DNA of 64,000 nt from the NCBI RefSeq assembly GCF_000520015.2, contig NZ_CP007044.2:1984001-2048000 (forward strand), read 5' to 3'. This document shows, one piece after another, positions 33,958 through 42,961 of this stretch. A program made the position numbers and the translations under genes. Under the pieces are notes generated by a model. The model was not told the DNA's origin and searched no databases. It saw only the letters and a list, made by a program, of their open reading frames with translations. Position 1 is the first letter of the stretch, and each line of letters begins with the position of its first letter. This stretch comes from Chania multitudinisentens RB-25 (GTDB lineage Bacteria > Pseudomonadota > Gammaproteobacteria > Enterobacterales > Enterobacteriaceae).

Positions 33958-35427
33958 ATGGAAACGTTAAAGATTTTTCTTGCTGGCCGCTGGTGTGAAG
34001 GGCGTGGCGAAATGATGAACTCAGTCTTTCCGGCTGATGGCAGCATCAATGCTCGCTTGCACGCGGCCAACGTTGAAGACGTCAACGAAGCCGTGGAAGC
34101 CGCAGAACGCGCCTGGCGCGATCCGGCCTGGCGTGGACTGGTGCCACATCAACGTGCGGCGATTTTGCATCGCGTCAGCGATTTGATCACGGCGCAGGTG
34201 GACGAGTTGGCGCAATTGCAAACGCGCGACAACGGTAAACCTTTGGCGGAAACCCGTGGCTTGGTGATGAGCGCGGCGGCCACCGCGCGTTATTTTGCGG
34301 CGGCCTGTGAAGTGTTGGAAGGGGAGTTACCCACGCAACGCAACCGTGAAGTGATGACGCTGAGCCAGTATCAACCGTTGGGAGTGATTGCCGCGATCAC
34401 ACCGTGGAACTCGCCGATTGCCAGTGAAATGCAGAAAGTGGCCCCCGCTCTGGCGGCGGGCAACGCGGTGATCCTCAAACCGGCAGAAGCTACCCCGCTG
34501 CTGGCGCTGAAGCTGGCTGAACTGTTTGAACAGGCTGGGTTACCTGCCGGGTTGCTCAGCGTGCTGCCGGGCAAAGGTTCGGTAATTGGTGAAGCACTGG
34601 CTCGCCATCCGTTGGTGAAAAAGATCTCCTTTACCGGGGGCACCAGCACAGGCCGCCATCTGGCGCATATCGCGGCAGAAAAGCTGATCCCCACTTCGCT
34701 GGAGCTGGGCGGTAAATCCCCCACTATCGTGTTGGAAGATGCCGATGTGGAACAGGCAGCGCGTGGTATCTGTTACGGCATTTTCAGCTCTGCCGGGCAG
34801 GCTTGTATTGCCGGTTCTCGGTTGTTTATTCACCGTTCTTTATATCAGCCGCTGCTGGCGCGCTTGTGCGAATTGACTGCTGGCCTGCGTATCGGTAGCC
34901 CGCTGGAGCCGGGTATCCATCTGGGCCCGTTGATTAACGAAAAGCACCGGCAGAGCGTGGCAGACTACGTTGCGCTGGCCCAGCAGGAAGGGGGGCGAGT
35001 GCTGATTGGCGGCGAAATGCCTGCCGATCCACAGCTGGCACAGGGCAGTTATTACCTGCCAACCATTATTGAAGGGTTGAGCAACCAGGCCCGTACCTGC
35101 CAGGAAGAGATCTTCGGCCCGGTGCTGGTGGTCTTGCCGTTTGATGACGAGCAACAGTTGGTTGAACAGGCCAACGATTCTGTTTACGGGTTGGCTGCCG
35201 GTATCTGGAGCCGTGATTTCACGCGGGCGATGGCGCTGGCTGAGCAGTTGGAAACCGGCACCGTGTGGATCAATACCTACAAGACATTCTCGATCTCCAC
35301 GCCGTTTGGCGGGTTTAAGCAAAGCGGCTTGGGGCGTGAAAAAGGCTTGCGGGGTATCCAGGCTTATATGCAGCAAAAGAGTCTGTACTTGGCTCTGAGC
35401 AATCAGCCCAACCGTTGGAGCGATTAA
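33958..35427 (+). CDS. NAD(P)-dependent aldehyde dehydrogenase
   Basis: A 489-residue ALDH superfamily enzyme. Catalytic residues are in place: N151 (TPWNSP), K174 (LKPAE), E249 (LELGGKSP) and C283 (SSAGQACIAG). It would oxidise a semialdehyde or aldehyde from ring cleavage or from the TPP enzyme that follows. A ribosome site AGGAG lies before ATG, and the gap to the aspartate-dehydrogenase-like gene is 16 bp. Confidence 0.9.
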   Translation: METLKIFLAGRWCEGRGEMMNSVFPADGSINARLHAANVEDVNEAVEAAERAWRDPAWRGLVPHQRAAILHRVSDLITAQVDELAQLQTRDNGKPLAETRGLVMSAAATARYFAAACEVLEGELPTQRNREVMTLSQYQPLGVIAAITPWNSPIASEMQKVAPALAAGNAVILKPAEATPLLALKLAELFEQAGLPAGLLSVLPGKGSVIGEALARHPLVKKISFTGGTSTGRHLAHIAAEKLIPTSLELGGKSPTIVLEDADVEQAARGICYGIFSSAGQACIAGSRLFIHRSLYQPLLARLCELTAGLRIGSPLEPGIHLGPLINEKHRQSVADYVALAQQEGGRVLIGGEMPADPQLAQGSYYLPTIIEGLSNQARTCQEEIFGPVLVVLPFDDEQQLVEQANDSVYGLAAGIWSRDFTRAMALAEQLETGTVWINTYKTFSISTPFGGFKQSGLGREKGLRGIQAYMQQKSLYLALSNQPNRWSD

Positions 35428-35469
35428 GTTGGCGATCCTTACGGCATAAGACAATTAAGAAGGTAGACG

Positions 35470-37107
35470 ATGAGCGAAAAAATAACGGTGGGTGAGGCGA
35501 TAGCCCGAACTCTGGAGCAGTATCAGGTAGCCGCGATGTACGGCATTATCTCGATTCATAATTTACCGATTGCCGATGCCATTGGGCAGCGCGGGGCCAT
35601 CCGCTTTGTACCCGCTCGCGGCGAGGCTGGGGCGGTAACGATGGCCGATGCCCATGGGCGTTTTTCTGGCCTGGGTGTGGCGCTGACCAGCACCGGTGCC
35701 GGTGCGGGCAATGCGGTAGGCGCGATGATTGAAGCGCTGAATGCCAATACGCCATTGCTGCATATTACCGGCCAAGTGGAAAAGGCTTACCTGGATGCTG
35801 ATGCCGGGTTTATCCATGAAACCAAAGATCAACTGGGTTTCCTGCGTGCCTGTTCGAAGCAGGCTTATCGGGTGAGCTCCCCCGAGCAGGCGGTGGCAGT
35901 GATCCAGCGGGCGATTCAGGAGGCGCAAACCGTTCCTTGTGGCCCGGTGGCGGTGGAAATCCCTATTGATATTCAAAACAGCCTGGTGGCGGCCAGCGTA
36001 GTGGGCAAAGCAATACGGCCCCCGGCATTGCCTGCGGCGGATGCTGCGGCGGTGGAAACCCTGTACCAGCACCTGCGGCGCGCCAAACGCCCGCTGCTGT
36101 GGGTCGGCGGTGGAGCGTTGGCCTGCCGTGAGGCGGTGAAACAGTTGGCGGATGCCGGGGTGGTGGTGATCTCCAGCACCCACGGGCGTGGTATTCTGCC
36201 AGACAGCCACCCGCGCAGCCTGCGCGCCTTCCACAATTCCCCCAGCGTTGAAGCTATCCTGACGCAGTGCGATCTGACGCTGGTCGCCGGTTCCCGGTTG
36301 CGCAGCAACGAAACCCGCACCTGGGCGTTACCCCTGCCGCGCCCGCTGGTGCAGATTGATATCGATCCGGCGGCGGCCAACCGGAACTATCTGGCGGATG
36401 AGCAGGTTAACGGCGATTGTGCGGCATTGTTAAGCGCAGTGGCAGCTCGTTTCGCGCCGGGTGAGAAGGTGAATGCCAAATGGGATGCCGAGATTGCCCA
36501 AGCGGTGCAACAGGCCGAAGCCGCACTGCGCGAACAGTCGGGCGAATATGCCAAACTGAACGATGCGATTGCCGCCGCATTGCCGCAGGATGGTTTACTG
36601 GTGCGTGATATCACGGTTTCCGGCAGCGTGTGGGGCAGCCGCCTGTTCCGGGCGATTTCTCCGCTGTGCAATATTCACTCTCTGGCAGGGGCTATTGGGA
36701 TGGGGCTGCCGATGGCGATCGGCACCGCGCTTGCCAACCCACAGCGCAAGGTGGTCGGGCTGGTGGGGGATGGAGGGTTGGCGCTGGGATTGGGGGAATT
36801 GGCGACGATGGCGCAGGAGCAGGCCAATATCACTTTGCTGATTATGAATGATGGTGGTTATGGCGTGATGCGCGGTATTCAGGAAAAGTACTTTGCCGGG
36901 CGCCAGTACTATAACGAATTACATACCCCGGTATTCAGCCAGGTGGCCGAAGCGATGGGGCTGAAAGCCTGGAAAGTCAGCGATGCTGCCCAGTTCAGCG
37001 GTGTACTGGCAGAAGCGATTAACTACCCGGGGCCCTCGGTGGTAGAAGTGGAGATGAAAAGCGTCGGGCCACTGACGTTTGCCGGGCCACCGCAGAAGCT
37101 GTATTAA
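35470..37107 (+). CDS. Thiamine-pyrophosphate enzyme (decarboxylase/lyase type)
   Basis: A 545-residue TPP enzyme of the acetolactate synthase/benzoylformate decarboxylase fold. The cofactor-activating Glu52 is in PARGEAGAVTMADA. The central domain carries VGGGAL and LVAGSRL. The TPP/Mg motif is GDGG then NDGG 27 residues on (VGLVGDGGLALG...LLIMNDGGYG). It would decarboxylate or cleave a 2-oxo acid. With the ALDH upstream, the pair could turn a 2-oxo acid into an acid via an aldehyde. It is the last gene of the cluster. Confidence 0.85.
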   Translation: MSEKITVGEAIARTLEQYQVAAMYGIISIHNLPIADAIGQRGAIRFVPARGEAGAVTMADAHGRFSGLGVALTSTGAGAGNAVGAMIEALNANTPLLHITGQVEKAYLDADAGFIHETKDQLGFLRACSKQAYRVSSPEQAVAVIQRAIQEAQTVPCGPVAVEIPIDIQNSLVAASVVGKAIRPPALPAADAAAVETLYQHLRRAKRPLLWVGGGALACREAVKQLADAGVVVISSTHGRGILPDSHPRSLRAFHNSPSVEAILTQCDLTLVAGSRLRSNETRTWALPLPRPLVQIDIDPAAANRNYLADEQVNGDCAALLSAVAARFAPGEKVNAKWDAEIAQAVQQAEAALREQSGEYAKLNDAIAAALPQDGLLVRDITVSGSVWGSRLFRAISPLCNIHSLAGAIGMGLPMAIGTALANPQRKVVGLVGDGGLALGLGELATMAQEQANITLLIMNDGGYGVMRGIQEKYFAGRQYYNELHTPVFSQVAEAMGLKAWKVSDAAQFSGVLAEAINYPGPSVVEVEMKSVGPLTFAGPPQKLY

Positions 37108-37129
37108 TAATTCGATTTGGCAGAAAATT

Positions 37130-37159
37130 AGTTAGGGGCTCAAATAGGAGCCCCTAACT
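37130..37159 (+). terminator. Hairpin ending the Rieske cluster
   Basis: A perfect 12-bp stem AGTTAGGGGCTC / GAGCCCCTAACT with loop AAATAG lies 23 bp after the TPP-enzyme stop. Only a weak T-run follows (GTATT). Confidence 0.7.
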
Positions 37160-37592
37160 GTATTAGCTCAGATTTGAACTGACAGAGTTATAGCTAATCT
37201 GGCAGGTAGTTTTGTGTTAGGAGCGGACTATCGGTATTCTTAGTCACATTTTGAGTGGGCCAGGGGTCTGAAGCCTAATCGAGCAAAATCTACGTTTTGA
37301 GTCGATTTTGGGTGAAGACAGAAAGCGAAGGTTTGTTTGCACTTTCCATTGCTGTGATTATCCTTTATGCATTCAGCTCTTTTCGCAGCTTATAAGCTCA
37401 GTAATGAAATCCCCACAAATATTTTTTATAGTATAAAAACATTAATAATCATATAATTATGGTCTTAATGTGTATTCTTGTTCCACTATCGTCAAGTCCC
37501 CACCATGTAGCTTTGCTACTACAATATAAAAATTCACTACGATGTAGTTATATCTTATCAGTTGCAACAACTGATCCTAATAAGGGCATTCT
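37160..37592. other. Gap where base composition turns AT-rich
   Basis: About 430 bp with no gene I can support. From roughly 37400 the sequence becomes clearly AT-rich, which marks the left side of the accessory island. An inverted pair CAAAATC / GATTTTG lies near 37284-37313. Confidence 0.5.
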
Positions 37593-38903
37593 ATGAACGA
37601 ATTTTTTGGATATGCGCGGAGTGTCAGTTTTTTACTTTTGGCTGTCTCTTTAGCAATACTTGTTTTTTCAATAACTCCAAGGAGTAATATAAATTACGAA
37701 AGAGCTTTGTTGGATATTGAATACTTTAAAAAATTAGAGGTAACTGATTATATTGATAGTAGTGACGAGAAGGGTGCTATAAAATATTATCCTAAATTAG
37801 CATCAGAAATCATTACGAGAGAAATAAAAAAGCTAGATTCAACTATTATGATTTCACCTGATGCTGTATATAGTGGAAACATTATCCTTGATTACCCCAG
37901 GGTTGATGGTAGTATTGCTAATTTAATTGAACATAGCAATTTTAGCAGACAGATTAGTTACACATTACCTTCCAAAATAACATTGGAAGAATTATTGCCC
38001 TCCATACTCGGTCGCAATGGGAACAAGAAAGGGAAATGTTTGAATAAAGGTGTCGACTCATCAGATGAAAAGTCAGAGCCAATCATTAAAAGTTGCAAAC
38101 CAGTTAATACTGACTTAGTTTATTTCGGTTCATGGAGTTATCGCCTAGGAAGCCAAACTAGCTTTCCGATTTTAAGGGGAGAAAATGATAAATTTATTTT
38201 AATTCTTACTTTCATAAACAAACATACTGGGAAAATTTCATTGTATGCAGATTTTTACACTTATCCCAGGGAAATAGATAATACAGCTAGGTTCAGTGAA
38301 TGGTTTAGCAAACTATATAACTCAGAATCATCAATAACAGAAGCAGATGGAAAGACTAATCCTTTTTTGAAGGTTTTTTTTAAATTTCAGGATAAACCAG
38401 ATATTACTCTGAAGGGGCTTAAAATCCTGCACGATGAAATTGAAAGAATGTCAATTGTTGAAGCTGAAAATTTTTTAAAAAATGAGATTGTAAAAAACAG
38501 ACAAAACATCAACCTTCTTGGGCAGAATATTGATGAGCGCATTCTGACTGTTGTGTCACCATGCATATTATTTGCGTTGGTACTGGCGCTAAACTCTGCA
38601 GTTTCAATGATTGGTAAAGTAATTAATGTGGGTAATGAATCACTAAATGATATAGTTTATCCATGGTTCTGTCTATGGAGTGATACTGCCTCTACATTCA
38701 TTTCCAACATGATTATTTTAATTTTTCCAAACATATGTTTTATTATTATATTGTTATCGCCAATAGAGGGGAGGGGGTTAAGTTTCATTCTTTCTTTGAC
38801 TTTGTTTTTTTCCTCATTATATTACTCTTATTTAACAAAGAAATCCTTGAATAAAATAAAATCTTTAATAAAAATTAAAATCAATCCAGATTTAGACCGG
38901 TAG
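37593..38903 (+). CDS. Unknown membrane protein, AT-rich island
   Basis: A 436-residue protein I do not recognise. One hydrophobic helix lies at about residues 9-28, then a polar region of nearly 290 residues with two cysteines (C149, C168). Three hydrophobic helices follow near 318-340, 370-390 and 396-415, with a Lys-rich tail. The polar region is probably outside the cytoplasm, where the cysteines could pair. The start has AAGGG six bases upstream. Codon use is strongly A/T-ending, unlike the neighbouring operons, pointing to transfer. A decayed integrase follows directly. Confidence 0.7.
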   Translation: MNEFFGYARSVSFLLLAVSLAILVFSITPRSNINYERALLDIEYFKKLEVTDYIDSSDEKGAIKYYPKLASEIITREIKKLDSTIMISPDAVYSGNIILDYPRVDGSIANLIEHSNFSRQISYTLPSKITLEELLPSILGRNGNKKGKCLNKGVDSSDEKSEPIIKSCKPVNTDLVYFGSWSYRLGSQTSFPILRGENDKFILILTFINKHTGKISLYADFYTYPREIDNTARFSEWFSKLYNSESSITEADGKTNPFLKVFFKFQDKPDITLKGLKILHDEIERMSIVEAENFLKNEIVKNRQNINLLGQNIDERILTVVSPCILFALVLALNSAVSMIGKVINVGNESLNDIVYPWFCLWSDTASTFISNMIILIFPNICFIIILLSPIEGRGLSFILSLTLFFSSLYYSYLTKKSLNKIKSLIKIKINPDLDR

Positions 38904-38904
38904 C

Positions 38905-39215
38905 CCTGTCCAGTTTGAGTTAATTAAAGGGACAGGAGAAGCTGTTGCCGCATTGATAAAGCTTGGCAAGTTGCATAGTAAAGACTACTTGTTCCAATCC
39001 TGGGTCGGCTCAATCCGACACTACAATCGCATTTTTCATGGATATGTAGAAAAGTTTGGTCTCGATGATTCGATGTACAGCACACATTCTATGAGAAGAA
39101 CAAAACCTTACCTGATGTATAAGAAAACCAAGAGCCTCCGGGTGAACCAACTTGTATTGTCCGTAGGTTGAGTCTGAGCGAATCATCATGTCAGTTCAAA
39201 AAAGTCCGTTAGGCT
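38905..39215 (+). pseudogene. Tyrosine integrase remnant
   Basis: The frame from 38905 reads PVQFELIKGTGEAVAALIK..., then STHSMRRTKPYLMYKKTKSLR and ends at TGA 39169-39171. That is the C-terminal catalytic part of tyrosine recombinases (H-x-x-R: THSMRR), including the KTK-LR stretch that normally leads to VQLLLGH. Here that part is scrambled (VNQLVLSVG, stop). Another frame just after it reads VRRLSLSES, resembling the usual VRYLGIE end, so a small deletion with frameshift is likely. The N-terminal half is missing and the catalytic Tyr is not intact. Confidence 0.7.
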
Positions 39216-39364
39216 AAACGCATGGTTTATCATAAAAATAACCAAGTAAGAATGCATTCCAACGAACAAAACAGCTTCATTTGTAGAAAAAATGGGATCT
39301 AAACATGGAAATGAGCTTTTAAAACGATGTATATATATCATTGTGACATAAGGAAAAATGACGA

Positions 39365-41122
39365 ATGAATCAAGATTGGATTCTCCAAAAGAAAGAAACT
39401 CGCCGAGCTTTTTCGAATGCAACTTGGGTTCCTTTGAGAACATCTATTAATGATGAACAAGGTGAAGTAAAAAAAATCGGATATATCAGTGAGTTCTTTG
39501 GATGTGGGTCTGTAGCTTTTCCTCCAGAGCACAAAGGAACTGCGGAGCAGCTTAGTTGGAGTGATATTGGAATAGGTTGCAAAGCACATCCCTATGCTTA
39601 CGAAGATGGTTATTATTCTTCGATTGAACAGTACCTATATAATGATAAAGAACCCATTGGAATTCACCTTGTATTTGACCACCCTCAACCAGTAATCGGT
39701 GGAAGCATATGGGTATTGAATCCTGACTTGATTGTTGCGCTTCGACTGATAAAAGAAGGCTCTAATTGGGTAAGGCCAGAAGAAAATTTCGTTGTAGTGG
39801 CACGGGAGGTGCTTGATGAAAAAGGCGAGCAGCGTCTCATTGAAATTAAGCGAGAGTTTCTAATTGATTATTTGGCAGCAAGGAATCTGTCACTTCGCCT
39901 CTCGTACTACCGTCAAAGAGTAGAAAATGTAGCTTCGCTTGAGAATAGTGAGTACGCGAACTTAGTTGATCATCAAGAACAACGAGACAGAGGAAAGTTT
40001 ATACTCCTCATTCGCAGTTTAAATGATGTCTTTGGAGGTGGTTGGGCTATGTTCCGTACATGGCGAACTGATGTTGATGAAGATGATGATGCTCCTGTAA
40101 TGGGGCTGGAAGGTAATGATAATACCGACTATGAAAAATCGCAGGGACATCATAGTGGCTTTGACGGTGTGCGGATAGAAAGTGAGTTTTGGCGCGATGA
40201 ATGGATTGGACATCAAGGCCAAAGCAAACGTGTCCGAGGAGATGTAGATTTAAATCTACCTCAGTTCATAGTGGAGACGGACGGAACACGTATGGCGTCA
40301 GCCGACTTAAATGATGAAGATATTGGTCGGTGGCTTTGGTTTCGTTCAAGTATAGTGAACGAGCTTCTAAGCTTTCGTGGTTTTTCTCTCAAGTGGTATA
40401 CGGCAGAAACTGGTGGTATCAGATCTACATCTGGGAATCGTGTTCATTTCGGATTAAATGCTTCAGATCTAATTACAGTTTACGCGTGTGATATTGCTCG
40501 CCTTGCTGCATGGGAGCAGCATATTTGGGCGGCCCATAATGTAGTTCCAGATGGGAAGGTATCAAATGAGCTCTTGGCAGCGCAAGTAAAAGCGCAACCA
40601 GCATCTACTTATGCTGTTGAAGACTTGCTTTACAAAGTTATGGGAATGCTGGAGGTAGGATTTCGTCAAGAGTATGCTGTGTCTCTTTTCTCGCATTGCT
40701 TAGAGCATTCTGAAGTTACTCAATACATATCCCGCTTTGCAAGTAAGGATCAAGCATCATTACTTAGACTAGCTAAAGAACTCGTTCGAGTTTTTTCTGA
40801 TCGGCTTAATGTACGTGAGCTCCGTAAACTATCAACACATTCAGATAAAGAAAAACTCGGCTCGAATAAGCTGTTACAGGATGTTTTGGCCCAAAAAGTT
40901 GGTGTAGAGAAAGCTCGTGATATTTTTGGGTCAATTGTTGGTGCATATGACATGAGAGTAGGCGATGCACATCCCACCAGTTCAAAGATCAGAGATGCTT
41001 TAAAACTTGCTGGAATTGACGAAACTAAATCGTTTCTGAGGCAAGGCGAACAATTGATTTCGAACTTTGGACAGTCAATTTGGTTGATAGGAAAGTTGCT
41101 GTTTGAAAAACCGAAAAAATAA
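39365..41122 (+). CDS. Unknown 585-residue protein with HEPN-like R-x4-H motif
   Basis: I do not recognise the family. The N-terminal part (KKETRRAFSNATWVPLRTS, SDIGIGCKAHPYAYEDGYY, IEIKREFLIDYLAARNLSLRL) looks globular and soluble. The last 150 residues are helical and hold R531-x4-H536 (YDMRVGDAHPTSS). That fits the R-x4-6-H motif of HEPN RNases, and the GDAH wording recalls Abi-C type proteins. No transmembrane helix or signal peptide is evident. It is followed after 15 bp by the 237-residue gene on the same strand. The island context suggests a defence or toxin-antitoxin role, which is inference. Confidence 0.65.
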   Translation: MNQDWILQKKETRRAFSNATWVPLRTSINDEQGEVKKIGYISEFFGCGSVAFPPEHKGTAEQLSWSDIGIGCKAHPYAYEDGYYSSIEQYLYNDKEPIGIHLVFDHPQPVIGGSIWVLNPDLIVALRLIKEGSNWVRPEENFVVVAREVLDEKGEQRLIEIKREFLIDYLAARNLSLRLSYYRQRVENVASLENSEYANLVDHQEQRDRGKFILLIRSLNDVFGGGWAMFRTWRTDVDEDDDAPVMGLEGNDNTDYEKSQGHHSGFDGVRIESEFWRDEWIGHQGQSKRVRGDVDLNLPQFIVETDGTRMASADLNDEDIGRWLWFRSSIVNELLSFRGFSLKWYTAETGGIRSTSGNRVHFGLNASDLITVYACDIARLAAWEQHIWAAHNVVPDGKVSNELLAAQVKAQPASTYAVEDLLYKVMGMLEVGFRQEYAVSLFSHCLEHSEVTQYISRFASKDQASLLRLAKELVRVFSDRLNVRELRKLSTHSDKEKLGSNKLLQDVLAQKVGVEKARDIFGSIVGAYDMRVGDAHPTSSKIRDALKLAGIDETKSFLRQGEQLISNFGQSIWLIGKLLFEKPKK

Positions 41123-41137
41123 TGGACAGGCTCAGAT

Positions 41138-41851
41138 ATGAATATAGATCTTTGTAAGCCTTTAGACCTTCCCGATGGATTTGTTGCCCGGCTTAAGGCA
41201 ATTGAAAGCTCTTGCATTTCTCAAGAATTTTCAGAATCATTGGTCGAGCAAAGTAATATTTCTACTTTGGTTAGAGATATTAATCAGTATTGTTTAAATA
41301 ATCGAATTATAGGTGTTCATTACACAAGGGCTCTGCCTGAAAGTATCCGTTCAAAAGGGCTATTGATTCGAAGTGGTAAGGAGATAAGGGAAACGTTCCT
41401 GAACCAGCACGGGCATCTATTTTCACATGAGGAAACTCTGATTATCGAGGAAAGATGGAATCGTTACTATGATCATGGCCAGAGCTCTGTTAGAAATGAC
41501 CGTATTTTCTTCAATTTTACAGAAATTGAACTGGGGTGTAGCGGAACTAAGTATTTGCTTGGATTGTATGGTGGAGAACAAGTCAGCATGTGTTTTGATC
41601 TTGATGAGCCAGTTGGACTCAAGCTTGGAGCAATTGGTGAACCGATGATTGTCCGATGCTCACTTGATCCTAACCAAGTAAAAACGTTTATCGAATACCC
41701 TTGGGGAAAAATATTGGTTTCTTCCTTTCATGCATTAATAAATCCTGATTCGTATCGAATTGATCAGGATGGATATCAGTCAATACCTGTGGCACCAGAA
41801 GATATTGCTGAACTCAGGGTACTAAAAAATCAAAGCTGCGCTGGTGTTTGA
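41138..41851 (+). CDS. Unknown 237-residue protein, partner of the 585-residue protein
   Basis: I do not recognise the family with confidence. After an N-terminal helical region comes IIGVHYTRALPESIRSKGLL with H61-Y62-T63-R64, then RNDRIFFNFTEIELGC and LLGLYGGEQV with E147. A His near 'I..kGL' and a late Glu recall ADP-ribosyltransferase-like folds (H-Y-E type), but the match is weak. The spacing of 15 bp behind the 585-residue gene suggests one transcript. It may be an effector, an antitoxin or a sensor. No membrane segment is seen. Confidence 0.6.
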   Translation: MNIDLCKPLDLPDGFVARLKAIESSCISQEFSESLVEQSNISTLVRDINQYCLNNRIIGVHYTRALPESIRSKGLLIRSGKEIRETFLNQHGHLFSHEETLIIEERWNRYYDHGQSSVRNDRIFFNFTEIELGCSGTKYLLGLYGGEQVSMCFDLDEPVGLKLGAIGEPMIVRCSLDPNQVKTFIEYPWGKILVSSFHALINPDSYRIDQDGYQSIPVAPEDIAELRVLKNQSCAGV

Positions 41852-41974
41852 AATGTTAATGTCTGCCCCTCACTCAAAGCCACCCGTCAGGTTTGATAGT
41901 GTGCTGCCTGAGAAAACTGTCAGGTCAAGTATGAACTAATCCTCCCAACTATCCTGCTTAGCATTCCTGGTTTG

Positions 41975-41993
41975 ATGGGCCGAAAGCCCATCG
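41975..41993. terminator. Hairpin between the island and the carbamate kinase gene
   Basis: GATGGGC-CGAAA-GCCCATC is a perfect 7-bp stem lying between the convergent 237-residue gene and the leftward ureide operon. No T-run follows on either strand, so termination is only likely. Confidence 0.5.
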
Positions 41994-42012
41994 CATTAAC
42001 GGCAAAGCGGTA

Positions 42013-42915
42013 TTACGGCGTAATTAATGTGCCTGCCATACCCGCCAGTACCAACTCGATATCCTTTAATGCCCCGATGTGGGCCACTTTCCCACTGCGC
42101 TGTACAAAGCGGCTGACGGCCATGATTTTCGGCCCCATTGCGCCGTCGGCCACTGCCAGCGGTGCCAGCTCCTTGGCGGTAGCCGAACGAATCGCTTTCT
42201 GCTGCGGCGTTCCCCAGTGTTGATAAACGGCATCCGCTTCGGTGAGGATCAGCAGATGATCGGCGGACAGCGCTTCTGCCAGCAATGCAGAAGCCAGATC
42301 TTTATCAATCACTGCCTCAGTACCAACCATGCCTTCAGGGGAAGCCACCGTAGGGATACCACCACCGCCGTTGCAAATGACAATGTGCTTTTTGGCTAAC
42401 AGCAGCTCGATCGCGTCGAGATCGATAATCTTTTTCGGTTCTGGCGAAGGGACAACGCGGCGCAGATATTTCCCGTCCAGTTTCATGCTCCAACCGTATT
42501 CTTGTTGCAACGCTTTCTGCTGCTGCGACTCATAAACCGGGCCGATAAACTTGCTAGGCTGTTGATAGGCGGCGTCCTGATGATCCACGAGTATGCGGGT
42601 CAGCAGAGTGGACACCGGCTGCGAGGGGTGAAAAATACCTAACTGCTGGGCCAGCATATAACCGATCATCCCCTGGCTTTCCGCCACCAGAATATCCAGT
42701 GGATAAGCGGGTACGTCACGGTAGGCCAGATTTTGCAATGCCAATAGCCCTACCTGCGGGCCATTACCGTGCACAATGGCAATCCGGTATTTTTTGGCCA
42801 GCTTGCCAATAGCATCGGCCACTAATGAAATACTCTGGTACTGGTTTTCAGCCGATAGCACCGCACCGCGCTGTAACAGGGCATTTCCCCCTAAAGCAAT
42901 CACTAACGTTTCCAT
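42013..42915 (-). CDS. arcC: Carbamate kinase, catabolic (AllK/ArcC type)
   Basis: A 300-residue carbamate kinase: carbamoyl phosphate + ADP gives ATP, CO2 and NH3. It has the N-terminal VIALGGNALLQRG, HGNGPQVGLL, VICNGGGGIPT, and DKDLASALLAEALSADHLLILTEAD. As the last gene behind fdrA-ylbE-ylbF it should harvest the carbamoyl phosphate they release. In E. coli the equivalent local enzyme is YbcF (AllK), so that symbol would also fit. A ribosome site AGGAAG is present. Confidence 0.92.
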   Translation of the reverse strand: METLVIALGGNALLQRGAVLSAENQYQSISLVADAIGKLAKKYRIAIVHGNGPQVGLLALQNLAYRDVPAYPLDILVAESQGMIGYMLAQQLGIFHPSQPVSTLLTRILVDHQDAAYQQPSKFIGPVYESQQQKALQQEYGWSMKLDGKYLRRVVPSPEPKKIIDLDAIELLLAKKHIVICNGGGGIPTVASPEGMVGTEAVIDKDLASALLAEALSADHLLILTEADAVYQHWGTPQQKAIRSATAKELAPLAVADGAMGPKIMAVSRFVQRSGKVAHIGALKDIELVLAGMAGTLITP

Positions 42916-42961
42916 TCCACTTCCTGTCGTTAACTGTGCCGAATAATATCCGGCATGTTGC

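Noticed and set aside
35563..36234. 223-codon frame antisense to the TPP enzyme gene
   Set aside because: Shadow of a GC-rich gene with intact TPP motifs on the plus strand.
37400..41900. Complete prophage or intact genomic island with att sites
   Set aside because: No phage structural genes, no tRNA gene and no clear flanking direct repeats were found. Only a broken integrase is present.
41860..41950. Repeated GTCAGGT words after the 237-residue gene as a possible IS end
   Set aside because: The two copies are short and not flanked by target duplications or matching inverted repeats, and no transposase fragment is nearby.
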